This document shows positions 13,041-24,566 of a DNA stretch of 64,000 bases, piece by piece (the stretch's first letter is position 1; the number at the start of each line of letters is the position of its first letter). This stretch comes from Trichinella spiralis (taxonomy: Eukaryota; Nematoda; Enoplea; Trichinellida; Trichinellidae), in the NCBI GenBank assembly GCA_000181795.3, contig CM012953.1:19892723-19956722 (forward strand). Direction: 5' to 3'. A program made the translations under genes and the position numbers. The notes beneath the pieces are model-generated. The model did not search any database and was not told the origin of the DNA. It was given only the letters and a program-made list of their open reading frames with translations.

Positions 13041-14311
13041 TCATGATCGAACAAGCCATGGGTTGGCTTCGACGGCGTTTTTCCGACGATCACCATAATC
13101 GTAAAGCAATTCTTCACCAGCTTCAATGTCTCGTTTGGCTAAAAATATCACATGAGGTCTGTTGTTGACTTCTAAAATTTTCGACTTCAAATTCGATCCC
13201 TTTGCCGAGTGATTCAACAAACGTCCTTTGTGAACGGATTCTCGAGTCGCGTCAAGACTACAGAAGAGAAGTAAATAAATAAATAATTGCATAATTATAC
13301 TATAAAATATAATCAAAAAATTCTCCTTACCAGTACTGTTTGCCTTTGAAGTAGAAGTAGAACATATAACAACCGATACGAGAATTTTTTTGATATCGTT
13401 CTTCTCGACGTTGCGCTTCAGCACTTTCGATCAGTTCACCGCGATATTCGACGACAAATTCTTCATGGGCAAATTTTCTCTTCGCAATAACGCCACGCCC
13501 TTTGATGGGAAATTCACGAACCTCAAGATCATCTTCACAAGCATAAACAACGGCGTCGGTAAATTTTCGAATTTGCTCCGCCTAAATTGTGCAAATTTAC
13601 TATCGAACATCCAACAAAACAACTAAATAAATAAATAAATAAATAAATGGAAAACTTTTATTTCTGCCACACTTCTTCGAGAACTTTTACGCAATTGGAA
13701 ATAATTTGTAATCACTGAATTGCCATTGCAACCATTCTTTTCTCTACTTCTGAAAACAATCAAATTATTAATTAACATAAAACAACAAACAACAACAACA
13801 CAAAGTACTTTTGCTGTTGATTATTCGACTTTTCACTCGAACTTCCTACCAAATCGGTAGACAATAATAATTGCCTTTTGCCAAGAGCGTTCGATGAGTT
13901 GCGTGGCTGAGTGGTGCTTTTTTTAGCCGTTTTGACAGCCGATGACGCTTTGGTCCTTTTCACCTTGGGCGCTTTCCTTTTCTTCTTGCTAACGACATTT
14001 TTCGCCGATCCGTTCGAAAAGCTTCTACTCGTCGAAGCATCACCATTTTTCGCCTTTGGCCGCTTGTTCTTATTTCCATTCAAAGAACCATCACAACCGG
14101 TAACAGCAGTATCGCATGCGGCGAAAGCATCACCATCACCTCTACTACCACCACCACCACAATCACTGCTGGACGACGAAGCAATTTCGTCATCTTGTAC
14201 CGACGATGCGCCATTTCCAACATCGACATTTTTATTAAAACCGTTCAATTGTCCAGCTTTTCCAACTGTTGTCAACAAATTGTTGTTCGTCGCGCGCCTA
14301 ATATTGGGCAT
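13041..14311 (-). CDS. Histone H4-K20 monomethyltransferase KMT5A/SET8, copy 1
   Basis: A nuclear SET-domain enzyme expected to monomethylate histone H4 lysine 20, as KMT5A (C. elegans SET-1) does. Coding exons in order are 14311-13809, 13749-13656, 13581-13331 and 13257-13041, giving 354 residues. The first ~170 residues are a low-complexity Ser/Asn/Lys/Gly-rich tail with a KKKRKAPKVKRTK nuclear-localisation-like cluster. Exon 2 encodes SVITNYFQLRKSSRRSVAEI, matching the PIP-degron and linker of vertebrate SET8. The SET domain carries KGRGVIAKRKF, EFVVEYRGELI, IGCYMFYF, GRLLNHSAKGSN and AGEELLYDYGDR, including the catalytic NH and YDYG motifs, and ends at NPWLVRS. The donor of exon 2 (AAA|GTTTTC) is weak, but the join gives exactly the human spacing. 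The start was set at MPNIRR (14311); an in-frame upstream Met at 14410 is possible. Confidence 0.9.
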
Positions 14312-16085
14312 TTCGTATTTATTCGATGAAATTAATCGAACGCAAAATGAACAAGAACAAAAACAATATTTATCCACTGTTTTCAAACGTGTGCGATCAC
14401 TATTTAACAATAAAAGCGATCAACTTCCGCCATCCATCGAACAACAACTCGACAACCAACCGATATTGTCAGCTGAAATTGTAAAAACAACATCATCTCA
14501 ATTTTCCAGACAATTATTAAAAATAATTATTCAAAAATGATCCAAATCGAACACAACACGCCCAACCGCAGCAAAGAAATTGAACTACACCATACAGTAA
14601 CGATCAATCATGTTTCACAACTGCAAATTCAATTCAATTTAAAAAATACAACCATTAAATTATATTTAAATTAATTAAAAAACAATTTCATCTTTTTTCT
14701 GACAAAATTAACTAAAAGTATCCAATTAAAGAAAAATAATTAAAAATAAACAATTGCAACATTTTCATTGGTACTTAATTCACATGCAAATATACAGTAA
14801 ACCACTGCATTTTGGTGGAAACTTTTTTAGTTAAAAAAATCCCACAAAAAGTTGAAAAAAAACAAAAATAAAATATTCACTTGAACAATTTCGTAACCAC
14901 GAATATTTCATTGGTGGCAAAAAGTCAAAGTCGAACATTCACAAACGAGAGTACCATAAATGAAACTTCTTTCAAATTTATTGCAATGCTTTTACAAATT
15001 GATGAATATGTCAAAACAGAATTGTGAAATTAACAGCATTTGAAAAAAAAAAACTTTTTTTTGAAACAACTCCGACACGAATGCTTGAAAAATTTACCAG
15101 TGAAGAAAATTGACACTTCTGAAAACACAATGTTCAAAATGGAAATCAATCGAACAACAAACAGTTCGATTGAGTTGAATTAACTGAAAAATTAACAAAA
15201 ATTATTTTTTCTACATATTAAAATATACACGAAGCTGTGAATTATCGGAATTGTTTTGAAGTCATTTTAATTTATCATTTTTCTTGACTAAAACTTTGTG
15301 CTGAAAAAAATTATAATACCGTCTATGAAAAGAGTTGATCTTAGCTAATTAACCGACAAAATTTGAATACCGTACATTTCCAAACAGATATAAAAAAACA
15401 AAATCTTTCCAAATGAATACTACTAACCTCACAGTGACACACATCTGAAGAAATTATCCTATAATTATGATGCGATGGTTAACAAATGGAAGAAAAATAA
15501 AAAAGAGAAATATGAACAGTTAATTAGATATATCACTAATAGAACTATTTCGAATCGGAGCTGTTTTTGTTAGAAAACAAAGTAGTGGAGAAAATATAAA
15601 TTACCAACAATTTTAAAAAGAAAAACATAAAAAATAGTCAATATAAATGCAGCACAGCTATTGATACAAAAAAGGGTAAATTTCACTTGTCCATTGTGTG
15701 TTGTAGTAAGGCAAATCGGATAAAACGATAAACAAGTTCAAAACGTAGACGTCATGTTCCCATTTCTTCATTGAACAAAATACAATTTTAAAATTCTTTT
15801 CAAAATTATCAAAAAACAATAAACAACAACGCGTTTACAAATATCGTCATGTATGATAATAACAATTTATTGATTTCTTTTTAGATTTAAATTTATATCT
15901 AATTCGCTTGTGGAAAAAATAAGCAATTTCAAAATTGCTGCAAAATTATCCTCTGATCATATCAGTCTAGTAGAGAAATTGTTTGTGCATAATGGAATTA
16001 ATTTTATACAAAATAGTTAAAAATCGAATTTACAAAACGTCTTAATTACATAAACATATACTGACGAACATGAAAAACTGAAATT

Positions 16086-16390
16086 TCACAGTATGCAACA
16101 ATGACATTTGATTGAATATAGATTTAACGATGAAGCAGAATTTTTCTCATCAAGCGTTATGATATGATACTTCACTTTTCTCTTCTTCTCACATTGCATT
16201 CGCGTTTTCATGTTCACTTTATCAAATTGTAACAGTAATTCAAATTTCTTCTCTTTTTCAATAATTTCTTTCTCACAATATTTTAATAATCTTTTAAAGA
16301 AAGGATCATTGCACAAAAAACGGCACGTTGCTATCTGTTGCCGTTGCTTTTGGAGAATTGCGCATTCAACTTTCAGGGCAAGATTCCAAT
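16086..16390 (-). CDS. Unidentified minus-strand coding exon candidate
   Basis: The minus strand is open from about 16390 down to a stop at 16086. The translation has an AILQKQRQQIATCRFLCNDP segment followed by a Lys/Glu-rich helix (KEIIEKEKKFELLLQF) that looks like a coiled coil. No initiating ATG is visible, so an upstream exon would be needed. The composition is less simple than neighbouring chance frames. I recognise no family. It could be the 3' exon of a small gene divergent from SBNO, or a chance frame. Confidence 0.25.
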
Positions 16391-16576
16391 TTGGAAATGC
16401 TTTTGGATTTCATTTTCGCTTTTATTAAAATAATACAATTTTAAGCGTTAAAATTTCATATTTGAAAAAAAAACAATTCAATCTGCTTCTGCAATTTACA
16501 CCGAAAAACGACAAACAAAATTAGCGTGTTTTCGACTCCCGCCAAAATATACCGTGCGTAGGCGGAGAAAATTTTT

Positions 16577-16618
16577 CACCAATCATCACGCGCAGCCATT
16601 GCTTTTTTCTCATTGGTC
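16577..16618. promoter_or_regulatory. Inverted pair of CCAAT-box motifs upstream of SBNO
   Basis: TCACCAATCA at about 16576-16585 and TCATTGGTCA at about 16610-16619 form an inverted pair of extended CCAAT boxes, the NF-Y consensus. They lie about 110-150 bp upstream of the SBNO start codon in the only CpG-rich stretch of the spacer. The motifs are seen directly; the promoter role is inferred from position. Confidence 0.4.
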
Positions 16619-16725
16619 AATGCGAGCGCATAGGCACCGAGCGTTCACAGATTGTTTAGTCGAAGCAGTTGCGGCGATAGAGATACAGCGCTAGCTCCGC
16701 TGTGTTTGTTCTATGCTTCAAATTG

Positions 16726-19700
16726 ATGGATGTAAGTTAACCTCCTGTGTTTGACCTGTATTGTTGTGTCTTGCGTATTATCGTTTGTATTTTGTAGCTG
16801 TTTTTCCACGTATTGTTTTTCACTATTCTTTTTTTTATTAATATGTTTTTAAGAAATTTTATTTATTTTTTCTTCCACATCTTATGAACAAGTATAATTA
16901 TGTTGAATTTTTTCACTACGTTTTGAAATTGTACAAGCATTATTCGTAGAAATAATCTCAATTTAAATATTGTTCATTGTCATTTACTAACCACCCGCCA
17001 AATGATTTAAATGAACTTGAGAGTCATTTTTCAGAATTCCGAAGAAGACGACTTGCTGTCAGCGGCTATGAGCGATGCCGGCTTGGATGTTATATTGAAC
17101 GATTCCACTCAATCTTACGCGGCATCCCAAACTGATTTCCAGTTATGTTCAACAAAAAATACAGTTTCTCAGGTACAGTATGACTTGTGATTGGGAATTT
17201 TAAATTAAGAAGTGGATAGTTTGTTGCACTGCAACAGTAGAATCAATTGAAATGCTCAACAGTTTTAAATGATTTTTATTTTGTTCAGGCTCTGAATATA
17301 CCTGAAAATTCAACTGTTCATCCTCCTGGCATTGGAACCAGTCAGCAGCAGGTGCCAGTGGTGCCCACCAGTGTCCAACTGAAATGTGGTTCTGGGAAAT
17401 CAGTTCGAATTGTTGTTCGAAAATCTGCTGCTAACAAACCTACCGTACTTTTGCAAGGGAAGCAGCTTACGATGATTTCAAAAATACCACCTAATCGTTT
17501 GGTTCTGCACAAAAATTCCAGTGGTCCTCGTTTTGCGGCGCCGACGACACTGATTACTTCTACTAATGGTGTAAATGCTAAAAATACTCAGTTGACCAGC
17601 ACAGTTTTCAAGCCTGTTGTCAATACCTCACGAAATGCGTTACCTGCGCAACAATATGCTCAGTCCGACTTTGTCAGGCCAACTCAACTTGAAAAATTCC
17701 GAAATCCAAATCTCAGTATTTATTTATTTAATTCTTTGGTCAATTTTTTGACACAAAAATACTAATACATAGGTATGCCTGTAATAATGAGACAACCTCG
17801 TATGCCCAGTTATCAGCAACCTCTGCAACGTTCGAAAAATGCCACATGGACTTCGCGTACTTCAAATGCAAATGCTGCTAATGTGGGAAGCGGTAATACG
17901 TTTTCCAGCACTGTATCTGAAAATCCCTATTATGTATGTATACTTGTATTGTGTTATATTGTATATTTCGTTGTACTTTTTGATAAGGAAAAAGTTTGAT
18001 GAATAACTATTACAACTTTTATTTCAGAACGCTGATGAAACAATGCAGGCAGAGATAGAAGAAGCCGAAGGAGATTTTGAAATGTGCCACGCGAATACTT
18101 ACGCAGATTACGTTCCATCTAAACGTAAGCAAATGCTTAAATTTACTGCATGAAACAGATTTTTAAAATGGAAAAATTTATTTGCTTAAACTTTGAGTGT
18201 ATATGTTTCTTTACCTTAGTTATCTCAAGAAAATTATCAGTTAGTGAAAAGAAGTAAGAAATTCAAGTAAAGCGCGTCTAGGGATTTTTCACATCTGCTG
18301 GAGATTTTTTTTTATTCTCAAACTTTTCAAGTTTAAATGACGACGTTAATTTTTTAATTTTACCTTATTTTTTAATTCGTGCAGAAAGAAATGTACATTA
18401 TTTAATAATTATTGATCTTTAAGACGTATTTTACGACAATACCACATGTAGCGAATTTTCGAGTTTTCGTTCCTTTTTTTGTTGCATAGTACAGTTGCAA
18501 TTTGTGCTGTAAGTTTGTAAATTGGAAGCGTTTTTAATTTGCTAACTTCAAATATTTGTAAAAGTAATTTGGACGGGACGTCTTTTCTAATAATTTACAG
18601 GCAATAATCATTGGTTTTAGTTATTTTCAGCATTTTGAATTTAGATGCAATATTTGCATAAAAATAAAGTTTTGGAATATAAATGTATATAAATGGTGTA
18701 TTTTTATTTTATCTTTAAAAACAAATTACTGGTCCAATGTTGATGTTTTTCATATTTTTTGATAAACGGTGAACTTGGAGAAATGCAACATTTACCGAGT
18801 ACTGTAGTAATTTTGAGAAAATCAAGATCAAATTATCGCGAGTTGAAAATGTTTTTATTGAATTCTTCACCATAATTTAATGTCGAATAAAATGCTAATT
18901 AATGTGGAAAGTTATTTAAATTAATTTTTTTTGAACGATCATGATATCACATTTTGCGATGTATTTCGGTTATTTGATATCACGTTGTTTGTGAAGAAAA
19001 TTGGTTTTTTGATTGTTGAAAATTTTCCATTTTTTGAAATTTTGTAGTAGTTTAAATGGTAATTTTATTTTTACAGTTCGTTCTGGTTTGAGTCACCCAG
19101 ATGCTGTTGTGGAAACTAGTTCGCTGGCTAGTGTTCAGCCGCCAGATATTTGGTATCATGTCAGCATTCCGGAAGAAATAATTGATCACGGCTTCATATC
19201 AGCGTTACAGTTGGAAACTATTATTTACGCTTGTCAACAGCATGAGACTTTCTTGCCAAGTGGTGAACGTTCCGGGTATTTGATTGGTAGGAGTTGTGCA
19301 AACTTTCGATATTCTGTTTATGAAAAATGTTTTTAATATACGTAGGCGACGGACCTGGTGTGGGTAAAGGTCGCACTATTGCGGGTATCATTTACGAGAA
19401 TTATCTTCTCGGCCGAAAGCGTTCGTTGTGGTAATGCGATTTTTAGACGATATTCGATGCTCTGCATTTTTCAATTCAATGCAATTGTTTTCAATTTAGG
19501 TTCAGCGTTTCGTCGGATTTGAAGTACGACGCGCAGCGAGATTTAGAAGATGTCGGAGCACAGAAGATTAAGGTGCACGCGTTGAATAAAGTATGACAAA
19601 AAAAATGCATTTTTCATTGTACACTATTTAATTTTTTTCATTGTGAAAAATCATAGTTCAAGTATACAAAAGTTTCTGGCAAAGAAAATGGTTCTGTTAA

Positions 19701-22700
19701 AAAAGGCGTCATATTTGCTACGTACGCAAGTTTGATTGGTGAAAGTCAAAATGCTAAATCGAAGTATCGCACAAGAATGAAGCAACTCCTTCACTGGTGT
19801 GGATCGCGGTTTGATGGTGTGGTAAGTGTTGACATTATTTTATATTAAAAAGCGATTACTATTTATTTTAATGGGATTGGTTTCTTTTTTTGTTTCAATT
19901 TTTCAAAAATACGTATACGATTGTGTTACTTTTTGTTTTCCAGATTGTACTGGATGAATGTCACAGAGCTAAGAATCTTTGTCCAGTTGGCAGTTCCAGG
20001 CCGTCGAAAACTGGGCAGACGGTTATGGAATTGCAAAAAGCGTTGCCCAAAGCTAGAATTGTCTACGCCAGCGCTACCGGTGCGACGGAACCGCGTCACA
20101 TGGCATACATGGTTCGTCTTGGTTTGTGGGGAACTGGGCGTGCTTTTTCAGACTTCAACTCATTTATCAGTGCGGTAGAACGTCGCGGGGTTGGCGCAAT
20201 GGAAATCATCGCTATGGACATGAAGGTTGTTTTCATCATTGAACATTGTTTTGCTCTAATATATCTGTATGTTACAGTTACGTGGTTTGTATTTGGCACG
20301 ACAGTTGTCTTTTTCTGGAGTCAGTTTTCGTGTTGAAGAAGTACCACTGTCGGCTGAATTTATTCAAATGTACGATTCGGCCGTAAAATTGGTATGTGGA
20401 AAATTGCTATTTTTGAATATTTTCAGCCGTATTAAGAAGGAATGGCATATTTGTATAATTTTTGTAAGATTTGTTGAAGTATTAAATAGTAAATTTATAT
20501 AGAAATTTTAAGGTTTTTGTAAAAATGTTGCCCAGTTGTTTGTTTCTGTTGTTGAAATTGTGTTCATTTTCTGTCACATATTTGTTATAGTTTTACAATT
20601 ATTTCAAAAGGTTAAATTATTCGATTGATATGTATGCGATGATGTTTTTTTTTCCTCTTTCGAAAAGACAGACAGATAGATAGATGCTTGTAAATTGAAT
20701 AGAAAAAACAAGTGATGAAATTGTTGTTTTATAGTGGTTGGAAACGAGAAAGCAATTTCAAATGGTTACAGACATGTTGAACATCAACAGTGCGGGTAGA
20801 AAGGCGATGTGGGGTCAATTTTGGGCATCGCATCAGCGTTTTTTCAAATACCTCTGCATTGCGGCAAAGGTGAACGCTTGCGTGCGTTTGGCCAGAGAAT
20901 CCGTTCGAAATGGAAAAGTGAAAAAATTTCTGTTTTTTTGGGGCTGAATTAATTTTCTGCATGCATTTTTGCATGGTTTATTTTGTTTTCCAATTTCAGT
21001 GCGTTGTCATTGGTTTGCAGTCGACCGGCGAAGCGCGGACACTTGAACAGCTTGGCGATTGCGGTGGCGAGTTGACGGATTTCGTATCGACCGCCAAGTA
21101 AGGAAGGCTTCGCTTATTTCATTTATTCGTCGACAATTTTTCGTTTATTTGGAAAATTTCAATTCAATTCTATCATGCAGGGGTGTGTTTCAATCGTTGG
21201 TGGAAAAACATTTCCCGACGAGCGATCGCTACGGCATGTCTACCAGCATGCTTGGGATTAAGCGGAGCAGCAGTACCGCTTTTGGTCGGGTCGATTTGAG
21301 TTGGAAGCAGAGTAGGCGTTTTCTTTTTTAATTTCAAAAAGTTGTTTTGTTTATTTGACTTTTTTTTTCGATAGATTTGCGCCGGGAGAAAACCAAACGT
21401 CCCAACTCTGATTTGGCTGCTTTGTCCGAAGGAAGTGACGAGGATCGAAGTTTGGCAGGATTGGACAGCGATGAACGATCTGACTCGGACGATTCAGGAA
21501 GCAATTCATCTTCGGATGCCAATTCAGCTTCAGGTGAAGATGACGATGATGCCCTTTCTGACAACGATAATGATAATTACGACAACGATGACGATGGCGA
21601 CGACGATGACGATGACGACGATGACGACGACGACGACGATGATTTGAACGATTCGTTGAATCCATTTTTTTCTGACACCGAGCAAGGTATATATTTATTG
21701 TGTTTATTATTTGTTTCATCATGTTTGGATTTCAGATCCTTGGGAAATGAAATTGAAACGAGCTGGTAAAAAGTCGAAAAAGAAAAAACGTCCATTGCAT
21801 TCGTCGAATTCTGAAGATGGAGACACTTGGCCGGATGAGGAACCGACCGACCGCAAGGTCGACAAGCAAGGTTCACTTGCTAATCACGTCGCCATGTCGG
21901 CTGCGGAATTTCTTGGTTCCGGCAATTCCTTTCTTTGCTCAGGTAAAAATTGGTTGCTGTTTTTTCTTTATAATTTTAATTTATTAAAATTGTTCATTTT
22001 TAAATAGAATACGATGGTGACAATTTGAATGATACCGATTTGGGTATAACGAAGGCGAATTTGATGAAGGCAGATTTGTTGGTGGCAATTGAACGACTCG
22101 GTGAAACATTGCCCCCCAATACACTTGACCAATTGATCGACGAACTTGGCGGTCCAGATTACGTGGCTGAAGTAAATTTACTTCATTAAATCTACTAATT
22201 GAATAAATAATTTGTGATCAAATAAAATCTTCAGATGACTGGTCGCAAAGGTCGAGTAGTCAGCAACGATGAAGGACAAGTTCAGTATGAATTGAGGCAC
22301 GATGCCGACGTACCTTTGGAAATGTTGAATTTGAAAGAAAAGGAACGTTTTATGACCGGCGAGAAGGTTGTTCATTTATAATAAAATCGTTAATTGATTT
22401 ATTTTTTTTTATCGTGCAACTACAATATTCAAATTTATGCTTCTTGTTTTCAGAGAATTGCCATCATTTCCGAGGCGGCTAGTTCGGGAATATCGTTGCA
22501 TTCGGATCGTCGAGCACCGAATCAACGTCGACGTGTGCACATCACACTCGAATTGCCTTGGTCTGCCGACAAGGCTATTCAACAATTCGGTAGAATAAAT
22601 TAATTGTCCATTGAAAAATATTTTTGTTTTTTTTTTTGCTAATTTTCAAACTCTGTTCATTATTCAGGGCGAACGCATCGATCCAATCAAATCAACTCAC

Positions 22701-24313
22701 CAGAATACGTGTTTCTCATTTCTGAGCTTGCTGGTGAACAACGATTTGCTTCGGTAGTTGCCAAACGACTGGAAAGTTTGGTACTCGTGCTTAGCAATAT
22801 TTCTAAACAAAAAGGAGCTTGGGGTCTGTTGATTGATGGTTCTTTGTTGTTATTTATTGCAGGGTGCACTGACCCACGGAGATCGCAGAGCGACTGAAAC
22901 GCGTGATTTGAGCCAGTTCAATTTGGACACAAAATACGGTCGCACTGCTTTGGAAGTGACCCTGAAGTCGATTGTCGGTTGGCAGAAACCTTTGGTAGAA
23001 CCACCCAAAGAATATGCTGGAAATTTTTTCCAAGGCAATCAAATAGTGTTTATTTTATAATTTCAAGAAAACAGCAAGACAAGCCAAAATTGATTATCCA
23101 TCTGTTGTAGACATGAGACAATATTTGGAAGGTATCGGTTTGGCCTATTGTGAAAAGCCCGGTGGACCGGTCATTTTGGACAAGGAGATGAATTTGACAA
23201 AATTTTTAAATCGTATTCTTGGTTTGCCAGTTAGTGCGCAAAATTATTTATTTCAATTCTTTTCTGACACACTGAAAGAGGTGGTCGACCAAGCGAAAAG
23301 GGATGGTCGTTATGATTTGGGAATTTTGGGTATTCAGTATTTATTTATTTATTTATTTATTTATTTTATTGAACTGCGAAGTTAGATTCGCCTCTCATTG
23401 CTTATTTTTTTTCAGATCTTGGTCAAAAACAAGAAAGAGTTAGAAAAATGGAAACTAAAATATTCAGGAATCATTGGTTGCCGGGAGATTTAAAAACTGA
23501 ATTGCACAAGGTAAAATGTTCTCTTTGCAATTTATTTTTGTCGTCATTTTGTCAATCAATAATATTATATCTATTATTCATTAATCCATTTTGCCGTATG
23601 TTTTTAGGTTTGCGTCGAACGGGGCTTGCCATGGAGTGAAGCAATGGATCTCCATTGCATGAACATGGGTGAAGAGGACGGATTTTACATCAGCACCGTA
23701 TGTTTTTCTTTCGTTCGTCACTATTTGCACGATGGTAGAATTTGCCGTTTTACTTACTGTACTGTACTGCACTGTAGAATCCTCGTTTGAAACCATCTGT
23801 AATTTTCATTTGCGCCGTGAGGAAGAAACGATACGATTACTATGATGACTCGCAAATGTATAGCATATTCAAACCTTATTCATGCTTGAATTCAAAACAA
23901 GAAAATTTATCCATTATTAAACAAAAATACAGAAAGGTGAGTTTTAAGGATAAATTTTTTTTTCCAAAACACCAGTGTAATAATTCTTCTGCCTACCTAT
24001 ACGTTCAGGTATTACCAACGGAAGCGGAAAAAATTTGGCAAGAAATTTACGAATCTTCCGGCACCCACTGTCAGCATATTTATTGGTACAATTATTGTTT
24101 GTTGTTTGTTTTTCATTTTTGAATTTGCACTTGTTGAATTGGATGGATTTTTTCTTTTTTGCTCAAGGTATGGCAAATGTCGCAACGTTATGGCGGGTTC
24201 ATCTTGTGAAGTTGGAAAACGTACGCGTTTTCTTCACATTTTATCCGGCTCAGTGTTCGCTGTGTGGAATTTGGTTTGTTTGTTTGTTTGTTTGTTTGTT
24301 TAATACGTTTTAC

Positions 24314-24348
<35 letters not shown>

Positions 24349-24566
24349 CTTCCAAACCACTTGTTTTTTTTGTTTATTTTAATTTTTTAAAGGTTGAATC
24401 TGTGTTGAACACTGTGCAGCATCGGCAGCAAAATCGTATGCAAATTGTTCGCCTACGAACAGAAGCTAATCAAAAATTGGTCGGCTTGCTCATTCCGAAC
24501 GCCTGTGTCGAACTTCTGATACAGCGTCTTCAAAGTGATCAGGCCAATCCCATATCGTCAACATGA
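16726..24566 (+). CDS. SBNO1: Strawberry notch homolog (SBNO), DECH-box nuclear ATPase/helicase-like regulator
   Basis: A nuclear superfamily-2-like ATPase implicated in Notch/EGFR-linked transcription in flies; C. elegans has LET-765. I place 28 in-phase coding exons from 16726-16731 (MD) to 24393-24566, giving 1,447 residues. The N-terminal ~270 residues are Ser/Asn/Gln-rich. The core then shows [27 protein letters not shown], Walker A ([14 protein letters not shown], split by an intron at 19286/19346) and the DECH box ([13 protein letters not shown], 19944 onward). [14 protein letters not shown] and RRGVGAMEI follow. The C-terminal helicase domain shows [16 protein letters not shown] and [18 protein letters not shown], then [32 protein letters not shown] across introns. 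Exon 15 encodes a long Asp-rich tract, and exon 16 a KKSKKKKRP basic cluster. The intron after 23034 uses a GC donor. The first exon contributes only two codons (ATG GAT|GTAAGT), chosen because it keeps phase with [10 protein letters not shown]. The gene appears intact. Confidence 0.95.
21535..21648 (+). repeat. GAY-repeat coding an Asp-rich tract in SBNO exon 15
   Basis: A run of GAT/GAC codons with few interruptions encodes a nearly pure aspartate stretch after a Ser/Asp-rich segment. It lies within the SBNO reading frame between the two helicase lobes. Such tracts change length by replication slippage. On the minus strand the same DNA reads as polyserine, a pure frame shadow. Confidence 0.8.

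Larger units (their letters stand above)
14312..16725. other. Divergent intergenic region between SET8 copy 1 and SBNO
   Basis: This 2.4-kb spacer is mostly AT-rich and featureless. It ends in a GC-richer, CpG-containing stretch at about 16530-16730 that probably holds the SBNO promoter. A possible unidentified minus-strand exon (about 16086-16400) is listed separately. Confidence 0.5.

Noticed and set aside
13911-14540. Plus-strand open frame of 209 codons opposite SET8 copy 1
   Set aside because: It is antisense to the low-complexity SET8 N-terminal exon. There is no motif and no splice support.
21577-21876. Polyserine frame on the minus strand
   Set aside because: It is the complement of the Asp tract in SBNO exon 15.
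24264-24400. TTTG and TTA repeats read as a coding exon
   Set aside because: They fall inside the last SBNO intron (24274-24392), bounded by proper splice sites.
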